Assembly (NCBI GenBank): GCA_964633205.1
Contig: CAZWFN010000120.1
Span: 1 to 20,138, forward strand
DNA: 20,138 bases
Reading direction: 5' to 3'
Source: CAYVQE01 sp964633205
GTDB lineage: Bacteria; Myxococcota; B64-G9
A program made the translations under genes and the position numbers. Of the stretch, positions 5,847-13,128 are shown in pieces (within the stretch, counting starts at the first letter, position 1; each line of letters starts with the position of its first letter). Under the pieces are notes generated by a model, which did no database searches, was not told where the DNA came from, and saw nothing but the letters and a program-made list of their open reading frames with translations.

Positions 5847-7991
5847 TCAAGAAGGCCCCGCAGCGCCAAAGGTCGACCAGGCCCAGCGGAAAAACGCCGG
5901 ACGCAAGGAACCGCGATAGCTTCTGGCGATCCGCTCGACCTGGGTTCGGTCTGCGTTCGCCCGCGCCAGTTCCTTGGCGAGCAGCCACATCAAGTAATAG
6001 GGCTCCATCATCAGGCGCGGCTTCGTGGTTGCGTTGAACCTGTCGCCGGCGTCAGCCCAGGCGGTCAGTGCCTTGGCGGAGAGCCCGTAGCGCGTATCGA
6101 GCGCCTCCTTGTGGCACCAGTCAACGACGCCGGAAATCCCCACCTTGGGATAACTGGGCTTGTTCCTGGAGAGCGTGGTCACCAAATGCCAGGCCAGCTC
6201 GGCGGCTCGCTCCTTGTCGGACTCCGGCCATTCACCGGCGGGGCTGAGCAGGAACTGCACGACATGGGGCGATGAGCGTAGAGACGCATACTCGGTCATT
6301 GCCCCGCCCCTCGGCAATCGCCCCTGCTGAGCAGCGTTGATGATCTCTGCGACTACACCGCCGAGCAGATGAGTCGCAACCGGCTTCTCGTGGCCAGGAT
6401 GGATGCGATCTGCTTGCCGGTCGTGCAGCGCCAAGCGACTGTAGCTGCGCTGGCCGATCCAATCGAGATAGTCGCCCACACTGCACGGCTGCCGGCCCGC
6501 GAACCAGAACCCGAGCGCACAGGCGGCCCCGGCCTGAAGCGGCACCAAGTCCACCTGGACCAGTTCGAGAGGATTGCCAGCCGGGGCCAGGATCCACTTC
6601 CGATTTCTGAGTAGCTGTAGGTCCAGGCGGTACACAGCCGGCAATTCCCCCCCTTCCGCTGTCGGCAGCCAGGTCAAGGCATCGCTGGTCAGATGTGGCA
6701 ACTGCGAATCACAATCGACGTCCCACTCCGAGAAGAACCCAGCGGCATCTTCCACCAGGGTCAACCGCTGCCACCCGGGCAGACCCAACTTCAGCGCCGC
6801 CGGGTTCAGCCTCAAGCGGTACACCAACTTGGTATGGAACTCTCCGGGCACAGGCTCTTCGCAACCGGTGCCGACCGGCCATGCGAGCGCCCGATGGCGC
6901 AGCTTTACCGCCTCTTCGCTCGAAAGGTCCGGCTCCCATTTCGTCGACGCATCATCTCGGACCTCCACCCGGCCCTCGACCCCGGCCTCCTTCTTGCCCC
7001 GCCGCGGGATCAGCGGTTCCCACTGGACGCGTTTGCCCTTGACCGTTATCTCTCCCCCCAACCACATGCAGGTCAGAGTGCATGTCGGGACATTGGCCTC
7101 GGTGAAGTACAGCTTGGCGGAATTGCCGTATCCCAGGCACCGCTCGCCGTATCGTTCCTCGGGCCAGTCAGGCTTGTTGAGCCTGAGAAGCGCCTCGCCG
7201 GCCTGTTCGCAAACGGCAAGAAAATCGGTGACGTCAGCGCAACTCCAACCCGTAAAGACCGGTGAATTGTCCAGTCTATCGGGCAGACCGGCGCGGATAG
7301 CCGCCAGATCTTTCTCGCCGCCGAACAAGCCCTCGGAATCGCGGTAGGTGCCCATACAACGGATCTCGCCCTTCAGGCCAAATTGCTGGATTGCCTTCTC
7401 GGCACGCCGCCGACCCTCCTCCATGCATTTATCGAACAAAAACAAAATCCAGGCCCGCTTCAACCGTTCTGCGACATGCCTGGGCAGCGCACGCCGTTTG
7501 CGCGGGTCGGAGGGCTCAGCCTCACCTTCGAACCAGGTCCTCAGTATCGAGATGAACTGTCCCCCGCTGTTGAGAAAATCGTCGATGAATATGATGAGCG
7601 GCTCTTGGTCCTCTCCTGGTTCTTGCGAGATACACAGATCTTCAGGATCTGGAACGTACCCAGGGTGGCTGTTGATTGCCCGAATAATGCGTGCAGAACT
7701 CTCGTATTGCGAGCCAAAACAGGTGAGGTTGCAGTGACGCCGCTTGAAATCGCAGTGCTCTTCGAGGAAGCCGAGGCACCGCTCCAAGATCGCGCGATCC
7801 TCCAGTACCTCGATCCTCTCCAAGACCTTGACGCAAGGTCGGGTATCCGTCAGCAAACCCTCGAAATTCTCGATCCAGCGCAGGATCCGTTGCCGCGCCG
7901 CCTCGCTGCCGAGCGACTTGCCCGCGATCTGGATGTTCCTCATCCGGGCGGCGAGGTTATTCACGATCTGGTCAAGATCCAGTTTCTCCAT
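5847..7991 (-). CDS. phosphoribosyltransferase-like protein with large unknown C-terminus, 714 aa
   Basis: Residues 131-150 read PLIIFIDDFLNSGGQFISIL. This is the PRPP-binding loop pattern of type I phosphoribosyltransferases: a hydrophobic strand, two acidic residues D137-D138, then a small-residue loop. A helical region (1-120) precedes it. The rest matches nothing I know. It includes cysteine-containing strands near residues 285-330 and a helical C-terminus. NCBI-style names for such proteins are 'phosphoribosyltransferase-like', and I recall such domains in conflict systems, but a substrate cannot be given. The ATG at 7991 has GAGGTG 4 bases upstream and is preferred to 8024, which has no site. 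The gene overlaps the end of the radical SAM gene by 20 bases, so the two are translationally coupled and probably act together. Confidence 0.75.
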   Translation of the reverse strand: MEKLDLDQIVNNLAARMRNIQIAGKSLGSEAARQRILRWIENFEGLLTDTRPCVKVLERIEVLEDRAILERCLGFLEEHCDFKRRHCNLTCFGSQYESSARIIRAINSHPGYVPDPEDLCISQEPGEDQEPLIIFIDDFLNSGGQFISILRTWFEGEAEPSDPRKRRALPRHVAERLKRAWILFLFDKCMEEGRRRAEKAIQQFGLKGEIRCMGTYRDSEGLFGGEKDLAAIRAGLPDRLDNSPVFTGWSCADVTDFLAVCEQAGEALLRLNKPDWPEERYGERCLGYGNSAKLYFTEANVPTCTLTCMWLGGEITVKGKRVQWEPLIPRRGKKEAGVEGRVEVRDDASTKWEPDLSSEEAVKLRHRALAWPVGTGCEEPVPGEFHTKLVYRLRLNPAALKLGLPGWQRLTLVEDAAGFFSEWDVDCDSQLPHLTSDALTWLPTAEGGELPAVYRLDLQLLRNRKWILAPAGNPLELVQVDLVPLQAGAACALGFWFAGRQPCSVGDYLDWIGQRSYSRLALHDRQADRIHPGHEKPVATHLLGGVVAEIINAAQQGRLPRGGAMTEYASLRSSPHVVQFLLSPAGEWPESDKERAAELAWHLVTTLSRNKPSYPKVGISGVVDWCHKEALDTRYGLSAKALTAWADAGDRFNATTKPRLMMEPYYLMWLLAKELARANADRTQVERIARSYRGSLRPAFFRWAWSTFGAAGPS

Positions 7992-9312
7992 CGGCACCTC
8001 TATCGTCAGGCACGGGCAGCCCAAATGAACATAACTCCGGAAACACCTCGTTCATCACGCTGCTGCGCAGGGATAGCGAGCAATACATCGGGCGGAAGCC
8101 GTGTTCCCTGTACAGAGATGCCAACAGGGCCACGAAGTCGGCCGTCGCCATCAGGCTAGGGCGGGACCGCTTGTGCCAGGGTGTCCCCGGCTTGGGGGTG
8201 AAGCTCGTGTAGTCGGCGACAATGCCGCGGTCAGCGAGTTCTCGCACTCCCCGCTGGAGGTCATCGCCACGCTGTGCACCGAAGACGAACCCGCAATACA
8301 CGTTACCCGGACCGAACACCTCTACGGCCTGATCCATGCGGTCGAGGTATTCTCGATATGGCACCAACTCGTTCTTCCCGGGGCAGACGATCCGGAAAGC
8401 CCGCTGGCCGAAAACCTCGAGATTGAAAATCACCTTTCGGAACCCGATGTCTTTCGCCCTGTAAAGCCAATCCGGATCGGCTGGAGGAAGCAGGTTGAGA
8501 TACGAGTCCACCTGGTGCAGGGGACGAACAGCGGCCAGTGCCTCGGCCACCATCAGGGCGAAGCGCCACTCCGCTCCGAGATTCACCATGTTGCCGGCCA
8601 TCAGATGCACATGCCGATGCGGCCCGATGGCGGGATCGTCGAGCACCAGGGAATATGCCTGCTTGATGCCCTCGATGAATGGACTCCCTACCGAGCCCCA
8701 CCAGGCGTCGGCATCGCCCTTGAACTGCAGGCGAAGCGCATTGAGCGATGGCTTGGCATCGCGCTCGTCCGGGCGGCTGGCACAGGAATCACAGAACCGG
8801 CACTGGCTGCCATAGAACCAGTTCTCGCAGCCGGTGTAGACCAAAATCCCGATGCGGTCCGCCCCGATCACCTGTACGTAGTCATCCCCTGGGAATCCCC
8901 GGATTTCGGCATCCCTGACCGCCGGTCGCGGCAAGAGCGAGACGTCGGCCTCGAGGCCGATGGCTTCGGACTCCAGTCGCAATCCCCCCTCGTGCGGCAC
9001 CAGCCTGAAAGGCGAATCGGGGCGGTAGTTGAACTTGACCAGACTCTCCAGGCCATCCAGGGCGATGCGGATCTCGCTGGGGACAAACGGATGCTCCGCG
9101 GTCTCGGTGTCGACGAAGGCGCCATCGACCACGGCGGCCGTCTTCTTGCTCCGCTTGGTCTTGAAGCGCTCGGGGTATCCGTCTATCCCGCGTTCGAGCT
9201 GTCGGCCATCCGCTGTGATGCCGGTATTGTTCAACACCAGCTTCAAGGCGGCCAGCTTCGACCCCAGCAACCCCTCGATCTCACGGTATTCCGAAATCAT
9301 GACCCAATCCAT
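7972..9312 (-). CDS. radical SAM protein, 446 aa
   Basis: Radical SAM enzymes use a 4Fe-4S cluster and S-adenosylmethionine to generate a radical. The cluster motif is at residues 162-174: C162-x8-C171-x2-C174, with a further C177. The spacing is wider than the classical CxxxCxxC and is placed in VYTGCENWF...CRFCDSC. A TIM-barrel-like series follows (HVHLMAGNMVN, VDSYLNLLPP, KVIFNLEVFG, VYCGFVFGAQ, ADYTSFTPKPGTP). The N-terminal 150 residues are of unknown function. The substrate is unknown. ATG at 9312 is chosen: the membrane-protein frame ends TGA one base before it (TGATATG), which implies coupling and explains the missing ribosome binding site. A longer open frame upstream to 9471 is out-of-frame reading of that membrane-protein gene. 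Confidence 0.82.
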   Translation of the reverse strand: MDWVMISEYREIEGLLGSKLAALKLVLNNTGITADGRQLERGIDGYPERFKTKRSKKTAAVVDGAFVDTETAEHPFVPSEIRIALDGLESLVKFNYRPDSPFRLVPHEGGLRLESEAIGLEADVSLLPRPAVRDAEIRGFPGDDYVQVIGADRIGILVYTGCENWFYGSQCRFCDSCASRPDERDAKPSLNALRLQFKGDADAWWGSVGSPFIEGIKQAYSLVLDDPAIGPHRHVHLMAGNMVNLGAEWRFALMVAEALAAVRPLHQVDSYLNLLPPADPDWLYRAKDIGFRKVIFNLEVFGQRAFRIVCPGKNELVPYREYLDRMDQAVEVFGPGNVYCGFVFGAQRGDDLQRGVRELADRGIVADYTSFTPKPGTPWHKRSRPSLMATADFVALLASLYREHGFRPMYCSLSLRSSVMNEVFPELCSFGLPVPDDRGADGETGS

Positions 9313-9313
9313 A

Positions 9314-9873
9314 TCAAGCGAGGGGAGCCGTGGCAATACATAGATGCAAGTGACGGGTTCGGCGAACGCCTCGCTGGCGACCAGTGAGATAGACCCCGCC
9401 GTCGCTGGCTGGCGACGGGCGAAACCGGTACCGCCGCCGCATCGCGGCGATGGTGGATATGTGGTCACCACCCCCCGCCAACAGAACGGCGTAGCCGGTC
9501 AGCATGACGATTGTATTGAAAATCGGACCCCTGCGGGCGGGGTCTCCGTTTATACCATTCCTGCGCAGAAACTGCTTCGATAGCGTATACAGCTCTGGTG
9601 GAATGGTACTGCTCTTGGCTTTGGTTGCGGCGGTAGCAGCGCTGTGAAGATGGAAGTCATCGCGGTCGCAGCCCTGGTCAATGCACCGGCAGCCGCAATG
9701 GCTGCCCCATCCCCCTGCACCCACTTGCGCATGTTCACGAAGTCGTCGGCACCCGGCGAGAAGTCGGGGTCGGCGGTAACGATGCCGAAGACCGTCCTGC
9801 GCTTCATCAGCCCGGCTACACGCTTCTGCCAGCCCTGCTCGCTCGTGTCGACGACCGTCTCCGTACAAGCCAT
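9314..9873 (-). pseudogene. frameshifted two-TM membrane protein gene (copy A of the 15719-15315 family)
   Basis: The start at 9873 has GGAGG 6 bases upstream and a leader like that of the intact copy at 15719. Residues 5-60 match the intact copy closely: VVDTSEQGWQKRVAGLMKR and IVTADPDFSPGADDFVN.RKWV. After the first membrane segment this frame ends at 9550. The second membrane segment and the MRRRYRFR end continue in the -1 frame and stop at 9314. One base change in the region of about 9560-9640, plus about 30 extra residues, therefore separates it from an intact gene. No canonical slippery heptamer was seen, so mutation or a sequencing error is more likely than programmed frameshifting. 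The true C-terminus ends one base before the radical SAM start. Two short proteins may still be made. Confidence 0.65.
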
Positions 9874-9898
9874 GGCTTCCTCCTTACGCTCCAGTGAC

Positions 9899-9911
9899 GA
9901 CGGTTCCCGTC
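9899..9911 (-). promoter_or_regulatory. leader hairpin of membrane-protein copy A
   Basis: GACGG-TTC-CCGTC (+ strand) forms a 5-bp stem in the leader between P4 and the ribosome binding site. The intact copy has the same stem with a different loop (15742-15757), so the structure is kept while the loop has changed. Confidence 0.4.
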
Positions 9912-9927
9912 TTCTCGTACCTGCCAG

Positions 9928-9953
9928 GACGCGAGCAGCCGCAGGAGCTGACA
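9928..9953 (-). promoter_or_regulatory. ECF-type promoter P4 (TGTCAG-N16-CGTC) for membrane copy A / radical SAM / PRTase operon
   Basis: On the minus strand TGTCAG (9953-9948) and CGTC (9931-9928) are 16 bases apart. The transcript would run into copy A at 9873 and probably on into radical SAM and the PRTase-like gene. I see no other promoter for those two, and all junctions are 1 base or overlapping. Confidence 0.75.
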
Positions 9954-10005
9954 GCCGGGCGGCTGAAAATGGCTCAGCCTGCCATCGCCGGGTAACGGGC
10001 CCTGA

Positions 10006-10035
10006 TTGAGTCAGGCCCGGCAGCGGTGCTACTCT
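10006..10035 (+). promoter_or_regulatory. possible sigma-70 promoter for the macro-domain gene
   Basis: TTGAGT and TACTCT are separated by 18 bases, about 40 bases upstream of the macro-domain start. The match is moderate. No TGTCAG-N16-CGTC element faces this gene, so it appears to be outside the ECF set. Confidence 0.35.
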
Positions 10036-10075
10036 GTCTCGGTAGCCCGTCGAATCGGAGCCCACAGGAGGAGCG

Positions 10076-11806
10076 ATGAGCCCCGTCCAGGAGATCCAGG
10101 CTATCGATGAGGAACAGACCGTCGAGATCAACGGCGTCTCGATCCAGGTCATCGAAGGCGACATCACCGAGTTGCAGGTCGACGCCATTGTGAACTCGGG
10201 CAACACCTACATGGAGCTGGGCGGTAGCAGGTCGGTCGCCGGCGCGGTGGTCTCCAAGGCCGGCCCGGCCATCCTGGAAGACCTGGACGAAAAGGACCTG
10301 CCCATCCCCCTGGGCGCCGTGGTCACCACAGCGGGCTTCGACCTGCCCTGCCGCCACGTGATTCATATCGCCACCCATGGGACGGACGAAGAAGAAGAGG
10401 CGACCGGATTGGATCCGGAGACTCTTAGGCTCAAAGCCATCGGCGACGGTGTGGCCAATGCAATCGACGAAGCCTGCAGGATGCGATGCAAGACCCTGGC
10501 TCTGCCCCTGCTCGCAGCCGGCACCCTGCGCGCTCCGGTGTCACTCATCATCCCGGCACTGGTGGCCGCGCTGAACGAATCGATCGCAGGCCGCAAGAAA
10601 CCGTCCCTCGAGCGTGTCATGGTCGTGGTCAAGCGCGATCCCGCCATAGCCGATTTCACCAGACGGGTCATCGCCGGCGATTGGGGCGAAAGAGGTGCTG
10701 GTGCCGCCGGGTTTGGGGCGCTTGCTCTGTCCAGCGCTTTGGGCCCAATTGGATGGATGCTGACGACACCATACTGGCTCTTGCAGTCAGTCCGAAACAA
10801 AAAAGCGAGAACAGACCCTAAGAGCCAGCTTTGGAAGAACATTGACAAACTCGGCCCCAGGAAGCTGAAGGCATTGGCCGACGAGCTGATACACCAGAAC
10901 TTCAATCTCCAGCAAAGAACGCGCGAGCTGGGAGACCAGTTGTTGCGGCTACAAGCCTCGGAGCAAAAAGAGGGGGCCTTGCGGTTCGCCGCGGAGAGCG
11001 CTCGCCTGCCGTTGCCAGCCGCCTATGCCATCGGAATGGTCGCGGCCGAGGTCGACCCGCTGGCCCGGGTGGAGAACCTGCGCAAGGCGCTGTCCATCGT
11101 ATTGCGCTACCTCGCCGCCATCGCCCTGGCCGAGTACCAGGCGGCCAGGCACTTCTCGGCCGGCCTGAACGCCAGGCTGCAGCAGGCCTTCAGCCGTAAG
11201 GTCACCGACGGCACCTGGCTGGCGATATCGGCGGAGATCGGCCGCGCCTTTTTGCAGCGCGAGCCGAGCTTTTTGAAGACCCTCGCCACGATCTGGATGA
11301 AAGACCAGAAGACCTGGGCCCCCTTGCGGGGCACGCTCGACAAGCTGGTCAAGCTGCGCAACGAAATCCACGAAGCCGGCCGGGTGGACGAGACCACCGC
11401 CCGGGCCTGGCTGGACAACGCCTTGCCGGTCTGGGACAAGGCCATCGAACAGGCCATGCCCTTGCTGCGCCATCGTCTGTTCTTCCTGGAGCGCCCGGAC
11501 GACGTGGCCGAGGACAAGGTCCGCTATCTTGTCCGCTGGCTGGTCGGCGACCACTTCACCCCGCGCACGGAGTTCACCGAGTGGAGCACCAAGCTACCCA
11601 AGCGCAAGCTCTACCTGACGAACAGGGACCAGTCGGCCTTCCTGCCCCTGTGGCCCTACCTCGACTACGAGCACTGCGAGATCACCAGGGCGCGCGAGGT
11701 CTGCTCGCTCGATCACTTCCAGGGCGACCAGCTCCACCTGGCCACCTTCCGCTTCCCCTATTCGTTCCCCAAACAGGGTGTCAGTCTACCGTTCGCCGAC
11801 GTCTGA
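10076..11806 (+). CDS. macro-domain protein with central membrane segment and helical C-terminal domain, 576 aa
   Basis: Macro domains bind or hydrolyse ADP-ribose and related products. Residues 17-190 form one: VIEGDITELQVDAIVNSGNTYMELGG with the adenine-binding GDI (28-30), a variant glycine loop GGSRSVAGAV (49-58), GAVVTTAGFDLPCRHVIHIA (80-99) and ALPLLAAGT (142-150). A hydrophobic stretch at about 207-239 may enter the membrane or form a hairpin. A coiled coil follows (about 260-298), then an all-helical domain (about 310-470) with LRNEIHEAG at 427-435. That phrase recalls the HEPN RNase motif but is one residue short (R-x3-H). The C-terminal 100 residues are beta-rich. ATG at 10076 has AGGAGGAG upstream. 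A role in ADP-ribose or RNA 2'-phosphate metabolism is possible and not shown. Confidence 0.82.
   Translation: MSPVQEIQAIDEEQTVEINGVSIQVIEGDITELQVDAIVNSGNTYMELGGSRSVAGAVVSKAGPAILEDLDEKDLPIPLGAVVTTAGFDLPCRHVIHIATHGTDEEEEATGLDPETLRLKAIGDGVANAIDEACRMRCKTLALPLLAAGTLRAPVSLIIPALVAALNESIAGRKKPSLERVMVVVKRDPAIADFTRRVIAGDWGERGAGAAGFGALALSSALGPIGWMLTTPYWLLQSVRNKKARTDPKSQLWKNIDKLGPRKLKALADELIHQNFNLQQRTRELGDQLLRLQASEQKEGALRFAAESARLPLPAAYAIGMVAAEVDPLARVENLRKALSIVLRYLAAIALAEYQAARHFSAGLNARLQQAFSRKVTDGTWLAISAEIGRAFLQREPSFLKTLATIWMKDQKTWAPLRGTLDKLVKLRNEIHEAGRVDETTARAWLDNALPVWDKAIEQAMPLLRHRLFFLERPDDVAEDKVRYLVRWLVGDHFTPRTEFTEWSTKLPKRKLYLTNRDQSAFLPLWPYLDYEHCEITRAREVCSLDHFQGDQLHLATFRFPYSFPKQGVSLPFADV
11779..11803 (+). 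promoter_or_regulatory. orphan ECF-like element (TGTCAG-N15-CGTC) at the end of the macro-domain gene
   Basis: TGTCAG (11779-11784) and CGTC (11800-11803) are 15 bases apart, like P7. It overlaps the macro-domain stop codon and no recognisable + strand gene follows. It may drive an unseen RNA, be a leftover from a deleted gene, or be chance. Confidence 0.3.
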
Positions 11807-11877
11807 CGATCGCTGTCCGCTGGGCTCACCGGCAGGCGATCCGACACAGAACGAGCCGGCCGCAGCCGCGGTGGCCG

Positions 11878-12030
11878 TCATGCCGCCGGGACGGCCTCCC
11901 ACTCGAACTTGTCGCCGGTGGTCGAGGACAGGCGGAAGCGGTAGCGCCTTCGCATCGCGGCGATGGTGAACAGGTAGCTGCCGCCCCCCCGCCGCCAGCA
12001 AGGCGCCTCCGCCCACCATGCCCAGCAGCT
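11878..12030 (-). pseudogene. C-terminal remnant of the two-TM membrane protein family (copy C)
   Basis: About 150 bases closely match the end of the intact gene at 15315-15719: the second membrane segment (GMVGGGALL.AGG), the basic RRR..R stretch and the last residues. The reading frame is broken where the remnant has a run of seven C (11984-11990 region) and the intact copy has six. The N-terminal half is absent; its place is taken by the small exported-protein gene, whose stop abuts the remnant. This is a decayed fragment, not a working gene. Confidence 0.7.
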
Positions 12031-12281
12031 CAGACCTGACGGCCATCATCGGCATCCTCCACCGGTCGACGCGCCAGCAAAACGCGCCCGGCAGCCTCGT
12101 CCTTGCGCGGATCTCGCTTGTGAAGGCGTTTGCGGAGCTCCTGTTCATTCTCCCGGTCGATGGATTCGAAGTCGAGGATTTCCTCGATTCGTCCGGGCTC
12201 CACCGGCAGCTCTTCTGGGGCTTCAAGAGCCACCACGGCAAAAACGAGCGAGACAACCATGACAAGCACCAAGGACTTCAT
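12030..12281 (-). CDS. small exported or membrane-anchored protein, 83 aa
   Basis: Not recognised. The ATG at 12281 has AAAGGAGG 8 bases upstream. The first 19 residues (MKSLVLVMVVSLVFAVVAL) form a signal peptide or single membrane anchor. They are followed by an acidic, then strongly charged helical tail (EEILDFESIDRENEQELRKRLHKRDPR). An ECF-type promoter (P5) with one mismatch lies 55 bases upstream, which supports the gene. The stop directly borders the copy C remnant, so the gene may itself end in a junction created by the deletion. Confidence 0.65.
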   Translation of the reverse strand: MKSLVLVMVVSLVFAVVALEAPEELPVEPGRIEEILDFESIDRENEQELRKRLHKRDPRKDEAAGRVLLARRPVEDADDGRQV

Positions 12282-12328
12282 GGTTCCGCCTCCTTTACCA
12301 CCGAAGACCTGCTGAGGTCTGCGGTCCC

Positions 12329-12565
12329 TTATGGGACGGCCGCCGGCGGCCGAGCTGACGGTTCGGTGCTCTGGAGGGCATAAGCCAACTCCTCGATGTC
12401 GCGGTCGCGGGCGAGACCGCATACCTCGCCCCTCAATGTGGCGGCTTCCTCACGTAGCTCGAGACTCGGGCTCGCTTCGGGAGCGCTCGAACGGATCACG
12501 GCGGCGATATCTCGGGCATCCAGAAGCGATTGGCCGATGGATGGAGGTGCCGCGACGAGAAGCAC
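12329..12565 (-). CDS. possible hypothetical protein, 78 aa
   Basis: An open frame with protein-like composition (ELREEAATLRGEVCGLARDRDIEELAYALQ in its second half) begins at a GTG with AGGGA about 7 bases upstream. No promoter is seen in front of it, and P5, which serves the next gene, lies within its 3' end. It could be a small charged protein, a remnant, or simply open by chance. Confidence 0.3.
   Translation of the reverse strand: MLLVAAPPSIGQSLLDARDIAAVIRSSAPEASPSLELREEAATLRGEVCGLARDRDIEELAYALQSTEPSARPPAAVP
12335..12360 (-). promoter_or_regulatory. ECF-type promoter P5 (CGTCAG-N16-CGTC) for the small exported protein
   Basis: On the minus strand CGTCAG (12360-12355) and CGTC (12338-12335) are 16 bases apart. 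Only the first -35 base differs from the other sites. It lies 54 bases before the start at 12281. Confidence 0.6.
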
Positions 12566-12587
12566 TGGTCATCCCTGCACGGCGCCA

Positions 12588-12613
12588 TGTCAGACCCTCG
12601 GACCTTGGTCGTC
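12588..12613 (+). promoter_or_regulatory. ECF-type promoter P6 (TGTCAG-N16-CGTC) for the gene at 12667
   Basis: TGTCAG (12588-12593) and CGTC (12610-12613) with 16 bases between them lie 54 bases upstream of the ATG at 12667. The surrounding gap holds no other feature. Confidence 0.75.
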
Positions 12614-12666
12614 TAGAGGACAGGTCGCGGGTTTTTCGATGAGGAAGACATGGATGGGAGGAAGAC

Positions 12667-13050
12667 ATGGAGGTTCTGTTCTGGTTGGTCGTGATCGTGT
12701 GCGGAGCAATGTTCCTTGTCGGCAGCAGCCCGGAAGGGAGCGCAAGGCAATCAGAGTCGGAGGTAGACGTACCGGACGATTGGAGTCGAAGCGAAGGTCG
12801 AAGCGCGACCCGAGATTCGCCCTTGTCGCCCAGGCGCAGCAAACGGCTGGATCCGGAGATGCGCGATCTTCCACGATTCGAAGAAGTCGAAGAAGAAAAG
12901 AGACGGAGCCGACGCAGGATCCGCGAGCTGGAAGAAGAGCTTCGCAGGCTTCGCGACAACCCCGCAAACCGCGGAACAGACGAAGGCCGCATCGAGCTCG
13001 CATGGGGTTCGACGTATCGCCCCGGAGGAAAACGCGGTGACGAAGGGTGA
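12667..13050 (+). CDS. single-pass membrane protein with C-terminal coiled coil, 127 aa
   Basis: Not recognised. ATG at 12667 has GGGAGG 5 bases upstream and its own ECF-type promoter. An N-terminal hydrophobic helix (residues 3-19, VLFWLVVIVCGAMFLVG) is followed by a low-complexity acidic and serine/arginine stretch (20-65). A highly charged coiled coil follows (about 66-98, EEVEEEKRRSRRRIRELEEELRRLRD). There is no convincing lipobox. It lies head-to-tail with the second coiled-coil gene, whose promoter starts 12 bases after this stop. Confidence 0.65.
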   Translation: MEVLFWLVVIVCGAMFLVGSSPEGSARQSESEVDVPDDWSRSEGRSATRDSPLSPRRSKRLDPEMRDLPRFEEVEEEKRRSRRRIRELEEELRRLRDNPANRGTDEGRIELAWGSTYRPGGKRGDEG

Positions 13051-13061
13051 TTGGAATCAAG

Positions 13062-13086
13062 TGTCAGTTCTGCTGTGCGACACGTC
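13062..13086 (+). promoter_or_regulatory. ECF-type promoter P7 (TGTCAG-N15-CGTC) for the second coiled-coil gene
   Basis: TGTCAG (13062-13067) and CGTC (13083-13086) are 15 rather than 16 bases apart. The site is 43 bases before the ATG at 13129, at the same relative place as P1 for the paralogue. Confidence 0.65.
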
Positions 13087-13128
13087 CTATCTCATGAATG
13101 CGGCCTGGCGAAAACCGGGAGGTCGAAG

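Noticed and set aside
9313..9471. N-terminal extension of the radical SAM protein
   Set aside because: It is the out-of-frame reading of the membrane-protein copy A C-terminus. The stop-start junction at 9312-9316 gives a better start.
9520..9545. GACCCC/GGGGTC hairpin as a terminator inside copy A
   Set aside because: It lies within the continuing downstream frame of the membrane-protein gene and has no T-run.
12608..12630. Stretch resembling the D-arm of a tRNA-Glu (GTCGTCTAGAGGACAGG)
   Set aside because: No acceptor stem, anticodon arm or T-arm follows, and the CGTC within it is the -10 element of P6.
12450..12992. Minus-strand open frame opposite the gene at 12667
   Set aside because: Serine/arginine-rich shadow composition with no ribosome binding site. 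The + strand has promoter, ribosome site and a membrane helix.
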